Origin: Collybiopsis luxurians FD-317 M1
Lineage: Eukaryota; Basidiomycota; Agaricomycetes; Agaricales; Omphalotaceae
NCBI GenBank assembly: GCA_000827265.1
Contig: KN834770.1
Location: forward strand, 624,104 to 688,103
Reading direction: 5' to 3'
DNA: 64,000 nucleotides
The notes beneath the pieces were generated by a model. The model did no database searches and was not told the DNA's origin. It saw only the letters and a list, made by a program, of their open reading frames with translations. Each line of letters starts with the position of its first letter. The stretch's first letter is position 1. A program made the translations under genes and the position numbers. Positions 59,746-64,000 of the stretch are shown piece after piece.

Positions 59746-60747
59746 TATTTTTTTTTCTTGTTTTATTTTGTGTGTGTTTTTTTTTCTTTATTTTGAATGG
59801 GTTCTACGCTGTTTTGTATCTTATTCTGGCTTGTGTGCTTTCATCCGGACTGTGAAATACTTATTCTGTGTGCTTTGTATCTCCTCTTTTGTGCTTTATT
59901 ACTGATTTACCCAGTAATTCATACCAACTGCATAGTATCGACATTAGTGTTTGCATCTACCTTATCGTTTCTCATCACATAAATTGCATTTGCCTTTCCT
60001 ATGCGGTTCGCATACTGTCAATGTCCCAGAGTTGCAATCGGGCAAATAAATCCTTTTGTTTGAGCGCAATTCCCATCTGTTACTCTTCAGATTTTTAATT
60101 TAAGCTCTTATTTATGTATGCAAGAGGCCTATTGACTTTATTATGTGGAATAATATGAGAAAAATATTGAGGATTTTCTGAAAATATTGAAACTCCAGAG
60201 TTGCAAGTCACTTTTCGAAGGCGGCTCGTACTTAGACTGCTCCAAAACTCCCAAAACTTATACTGTAACCAGATTACACCTATTAGATACTCATTCACCT
60301 GTTCCGCAGTTTTTGTGACTTGAGTATCACCTAGAACTTGCTTCGAACAGGCCAGGAGAGCGTGAGTTCAACGTAAGTTGCAATTTTCCCATATGCTTCG
60401 GAATCGCCGGACCGGATTGCAACTCCCGCCATTTTCTGACCTCAAACCGGCTTCGCATTGGCTACACCTGGAGCCATTCTACAATCCTCAAACTTGGCAT
60501 AATTAAATTTTAGGATATATTTACAATATATGGAAAAAATAGAGCTCATCGGCTGAAAAATGCAAAAAGTCTTTCTATACCGACATTTTCGGTTGCAACT
60601 CTGTAGTAAGGTCCGGGAGCGTGATCTCGTTTACCAGCGTTAATCATTTTTTTTTTTTTTTCGCTTGTTTTCCGACATCCTCGACGCGTTGTTCTCGACG
60701 TTTCGTAGACATTTCTGCTCAACAACGCTTCAGGTCTCAAGCCGAAA
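59746..60747. other. Spacer between adenylate cyclase and CTP synthase
   Basis: About 1 kb, very T-rich just after the cyclase stop (poly-T tracts at 59749-59790), consistent with a 3' UTR. A poly-T run at about 60648-60660 precedes the CTP synthase start. No gene or structured RNA is recognised. Confidence 0.5.
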
Positions 60748-63098
60748 ATGACTAAATATATCGTCGTTTCGGGTGGTGTAGTGTCAGGCATCGGCAAGGG
60801 AGTCATAGGTATGAGCTCAATGGATCGCGTTTTCTAGAAATTCAAACTGAGATCTTTCAGCTTCTTCAACAGGGTTGTTGCTCAAGACTAAAGGATACAA
60901 AGTTACTGCTATCAAAATTGATCCTTACATGAATATTGATGCTGGAACTATGAGACCACAGGAGCACGGTCAGTTTTAAAATCATAAATACGCTGCGTGA
61001 GCTTATCGATTGGGTCACTTAATTAGGCGAAGTCTACGTTCTGAATGACGGGGGCGAAGTTGACCTTGATCTCGGAAACTACGAACGATATCTCAACGTC
61101 ACATTATCGCGCGATAATAATATCACGACTGGGAAAATCTACAGAGAAGTCATTGAAAAAGAGGTGAGGAACTTTGCATTCATTCAACCTTTGTCATTGA
61201 CATCTATTCCAGCGAAAAGGAGACTATCTGGGCAAAACCGTTCAAGTAAGTGAAAGGAGGCCTAGATTATCGTGTCTTTTCTCATGAAGAGATCGTTGTC
61301 TTCTCAGATTGTTCCCCATATTACAAACGAAATTCAAGATTGGATTCAACGGGTTGCAAAAATCCCGGTTGATGAAACAGGCGAAGAGCCTGATATTTGC
61401 ATAGTCGAGGTCGGTTTTTGTCATATCGTATCACGTCGACATGAACCTAAGTTTTCCTTCCAAGCTCGGAGGGACGGTTGGAGATATTGAATCAGCCCCC
61501 TTCATTGAGGCCATGCGTCAATTCCAATTCCGTGTTGGGCATGAGAACTTTGCACTTATCCATGTCTCGCTGGTGCCAGACATGCACGGCGAGCAAAAAA
61601 CCAAACCCACTCAAACGACTGTTCATTCTCTTCGTGGCTTAGGTCTTCTTCCAGATCTGATCGCTTGCCGTCTACTTGTACCCCAAGCGCTTCGAGATGA
61701 TACCAAAGAGAAGATATCGATGTTTTGTCATGTCGCCAAAAACCAAGTTTTTGGTGTTCACGATGTCTCGTCCGTGTATCATGTTCCACTATTACTGCAG
61801 TCACAAGGCATTGTGGAATATCTTAAGAAGAGATTGAATCTGGATACCGTAAAAATCTCGAACGAGATGGTAGAACGAGGAATATCGCTTTCGAAGCGAT
61901 GGAGGAATATGACTTCTGGGCTAGTCATGGTCTTTTCTCCTAAATTTATGTTTCACTCATTTGTGCCTTTGTTAACAGGTCCGAGAGGGCTTTTGACACT
62001 GTTAACATCGTTCTGGTTGGCAAATATACCGATCTTCGAGATTCGTATATGTCGGTTACGAAATCTCTGGAACACTCGGCTTTCAGAGTAAACCGGAAGC
62101 TAGTGTTACAGGTAAAATCGAGGAATTCTTTTTTCATCAGTCGCTTATATATATATGTTGTTCTCTCTTATCGCAGTGGGTCGAATCATCAGATTTAGAA
62201 CCAGAGATGCAGGAAAACCACCCGGCAAAATACCACGATGCGTGGCGAGCGGTCGTCGGTGCAGGGTGAGTATTAAATTCTATTTTGATGATTGCTCAGA
62301 CTCAATGTTCATCAGGGGCATCCTTGTCCCTGGTGGCTTCGGTAGCCGCGGCACCGAAGGTATGCTGCTCGCCATTAAATACGCCAGGGAGCAAAAAATT
62401 CCCTTCCTTGGAATCTGCCTTGGTTTCCAGCTGGCCGTAATCGAATGGTCTCGAAATGTTTTAAGCATCCCCAATGCCACTTCCACAGAATTTGATCAGA
62501 GTACCCAAAGTCCCGCAATCGTGTTCATGCCGGAGATTTCGAAAACACATATGGGTGGGACGATGAGACTGGGATTGAGACCGACGGTATTTCAGGAGGG
62601 AACGGAATGGTCGAAGGCGAGAAGATTGTATGGAGGTAAAGAAAAGATTTGGGAGAGGCATAGGCATAGGTATGAAGTCAACCCTGAGTGGGTGCAAACT
62701 TTCCGTGAAAGTGGTCTAGAATTTGTGGGAAAGGACGAGAAGGGGGAGAGGATGCAGGTATTGGAACTTCGTGGTGTGTATTCGGCGCGTTTTTTCTTTC
62801 TTAAACATTTCCTGAGATTCCCTTAGACCATCCCTTTTTTATGGGCCTTCAAGCCCATCCTGAATTCTGCACCCGCCCACTAAACCCTTCACCCCCATTC
62901 CTCGGATTCGTTGCTGCTGCCTCGGATCCAGAATCGCTGGAAGAACAGGTTCAGTACCAGCTGAAGAATTTTACTCCTCCGCACCCTGAAGACTCAATGG
63001 TCAGCGAGGCAGAATTGAGGAACGGGCAACCTGTCATATATGGAAAAGATCAGGTCCTGGTCAATGGAAACGGTGACGGGGTAAACGGAAGTTCGTAG
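60748..63098 (+). CDS. URA7: CTP synthase
   Basis: Glutamine-dependent amination of UTP to CTP, the last step of pyrimidine nucleotide synthesis; cytosolic and filament-forming in many organisms. The ATG at 60748 gives [20 protein letters not shown]. The synthetase half includes [75 protein letters not shown] and HTKPTQ-type [13 protein letters not shown]. Splicing across a small exon near 62178 gives [13 protein letters not shown]. The amidotransferase half has [13 protein letters not shown], the catalytic cysteine in [27 protein letters not shown] and [12 protein letters not shown]. The C-terminus ends in an Asn/Gly tail. The gene is interrupted by about ten short introns. No missing catalytic residue was seen. 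Confidence 0.95.
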
Positions 63099-63548
63099 TC
63101 TTCGTGATATTCTTCGCCACGATCCTTTTTCGTTCCGCTCCGCTTATCACTATTCTATGTTCGCGATTTCAATATCATTCTCTCGTAGCTTAAATGTTCC
63201 GATAGTCCAGATCTGCAGTTATTACATTTTTGTTGGTAGACTTGACTCTTTATTGATGATTTGATATGCTGTATTTCGTAGTATTTGCCTGTACCGTCGC
63301 GCACTCACTGTATTTTTACATTTACGTAAACGAGCGTTCCGGGCCTTCCGGCGTGCTTTGGACGTATACATGACTTCCCAAACTAGAATTGAATACAAAA
63401 AACACTTAAGATTGATCTGTTTCTTCAGGAACAAAATGTAAAAAGACATGTGTATTATTATTTTGTAGAAAACAACTACACTAATACGAGACGGAATAAA
63501 CAATCGAAAAAAACTGAAGATCTGTAACTAATTTTCAGACTCACGCCA
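63099..63548. other. Spacer between convergent CTP synthase and Tra2-like genes
   Basis: About 450 bp of AT-rich 3' flanks. The frame at 63222-63503 on the minus strand has no recognisable content and is probably chance. Confidence 0.5.
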
Positions 63549-64000
63549 TCAATATCTTCTATCATAGTCGCGATCTCTTTCCCTGTACCGGTCATAATCT
63601 CTGTCCCTGACGCGGTCTCGATCCCTATCGTCTCGATAGTCCCTTCGACTACCTTTGTAGTCATCATATCGACTACCTCTTCCGCTGCGCCTATCATCAT
63701 AGTCATCATACCTTCCACTTCTCCCGCCACGCCTTTCGTCGTAATCACGAGCGTAACGGCTATCGTATGGACGCGGGTCGTAAGGACGTTCACCTATTCA
63801 GTAAAAATAGATGAATAGATGCCCGGGAGGATGGGGATACGAAAAACGTACGGTCACCACGACGTTTACTGGGACCATGGTATTTGCCGGGCGTCGGAGT
63901 TCGTGCCCTTCCACGACGTGCCTACGTAAAGTTAGTCTCTTGAAGGACGAGGAATTAAAGGACATGACGAAATGTACACGACGTACCCTTGTGACGGTGA
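63549..64000 (-). CDS. Transformer-2-like SR RNA-binding protein, C-terminal part (truncated by window edge)
   Basis: Only the 3' end of the gene is inside the window; the RRM should lie beyond 64000. Visible coding pieces, read on the minus strand, join as TVTRARRGRARTPTPGKYHG and PSKRRGDRERPYDPRPYDSR. An Arg/Asp/Tyr-rich tail (YDDYDDRRSGRGSRYDDYKG, RDRDRVRDRDYDRYRERDRD) ends in YDRRY before TGA at 63551-63549. Introns lie at about 63921-63987 and 63789-63849, the latter starting GTACGT. The RTPTPGxY element immediately after the end of an RRM is characteristic of Tra2 splicing regulators, which is the basis of the call. A general SR-like RRM protein is the alternative. Confidence 0.72.

Noticed and set aside
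63222..63503. 93-codon minus-strand frame downstream of the Tra2-like gene
   Set aside because: It lies in an AT-rich 3' flank, includes a hydrophobic run without family resemblance, and ends inside the convergent spacer.
63476..63793. Met/Thr-rich frame overlapping the Tra2-like tail
   Set aside because: It is a shifted reading of the Arg/Asp/Tyr-rich tail; the frame giving YDDYDDRR repeats joins correctly to RTPTPGKYHG.

Overview
The window is intron-dense nuclear DNA from a filamentous basidiomycete fungus, most likely an Agaricomycete. Protein genes are split by many short introns (about 49-75 nt). The gene set includes fungal adenylate cyclase, COT1/Cbk1-type NDR kinase, a Yvc1-type vacuolar TRP channel, a BYE1-type PHD/TFIIS/SPOC factor and mitochondrial Hsp78. 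There is also a secreted-protein family that I recall from mushroom-forming fungi. I found no operons, rRNA, tRNA, CRISPR array or complete transposon. Splice junctions were assembled by eye; where I summed all exons the total is a multiple of three, with one exception noted at adenylate cyclase.

Layout. 0-6 kb: deoxyribose-phosphate aldolase (-), SNF5-family chromatin remodelling subunit (-), then, from a 78-bp divergent promoter, a DnaJC28/DUF1992 protein (+) and COQ3 methyltransferase (+). 6-14 kb: a gene-free stretch, an unrecognised 706-aa protein in 10 exons (+) and Hsp78 (+). 14-26.5 kb, all minus strand: a zinc polyol dehydrogenase, two tandem isoprenylcysteine-methyltransferase-like genes, a VPS9-domain Rab5 GEF and an NDR kinase. 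26.6-29 kb: a tandem duplication carrying two tiny secreted cysteine-rich protein genes with 17-nt and 13-nt micro-exons. Simple open-reading-frame scanning does not reveal these two genes. 29-41.6 kb: PRP4 (+), a TRP channel (+), a UPF0303 protein (-), a FAD oxidoreductase (+) and a BYE1-like factor (-). 41.6-44.4 kb: gene-poor. 44.4-64 kb: a CH-domain/Cdc15-like kinase ending in a CaaX box (+), a 244-aa secreted protein (+), adenylate cyclase (+), CTP synthase (+) and the 3' part of a Tra2-like SR protein (-) running off the right edge.

The genes are mostly independent housekeeping and signalling loci. Loose themes are growth and morphogenesis signalling (adenylate cyclase, NDR kinase, Cdc15-like kinase, VPS9 GEF, TRP channel), RNA processing and transcription (PRP4, Tra2, BYE1, SNF5) and mitochondria (COQ3, Hsp78, DnaJC28-like). 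Lineage-specific content is concentrated in the micro-exon secreted pair, the duplicated ICMT genes, the 706-aa protein and the 244-aa secreted protein.
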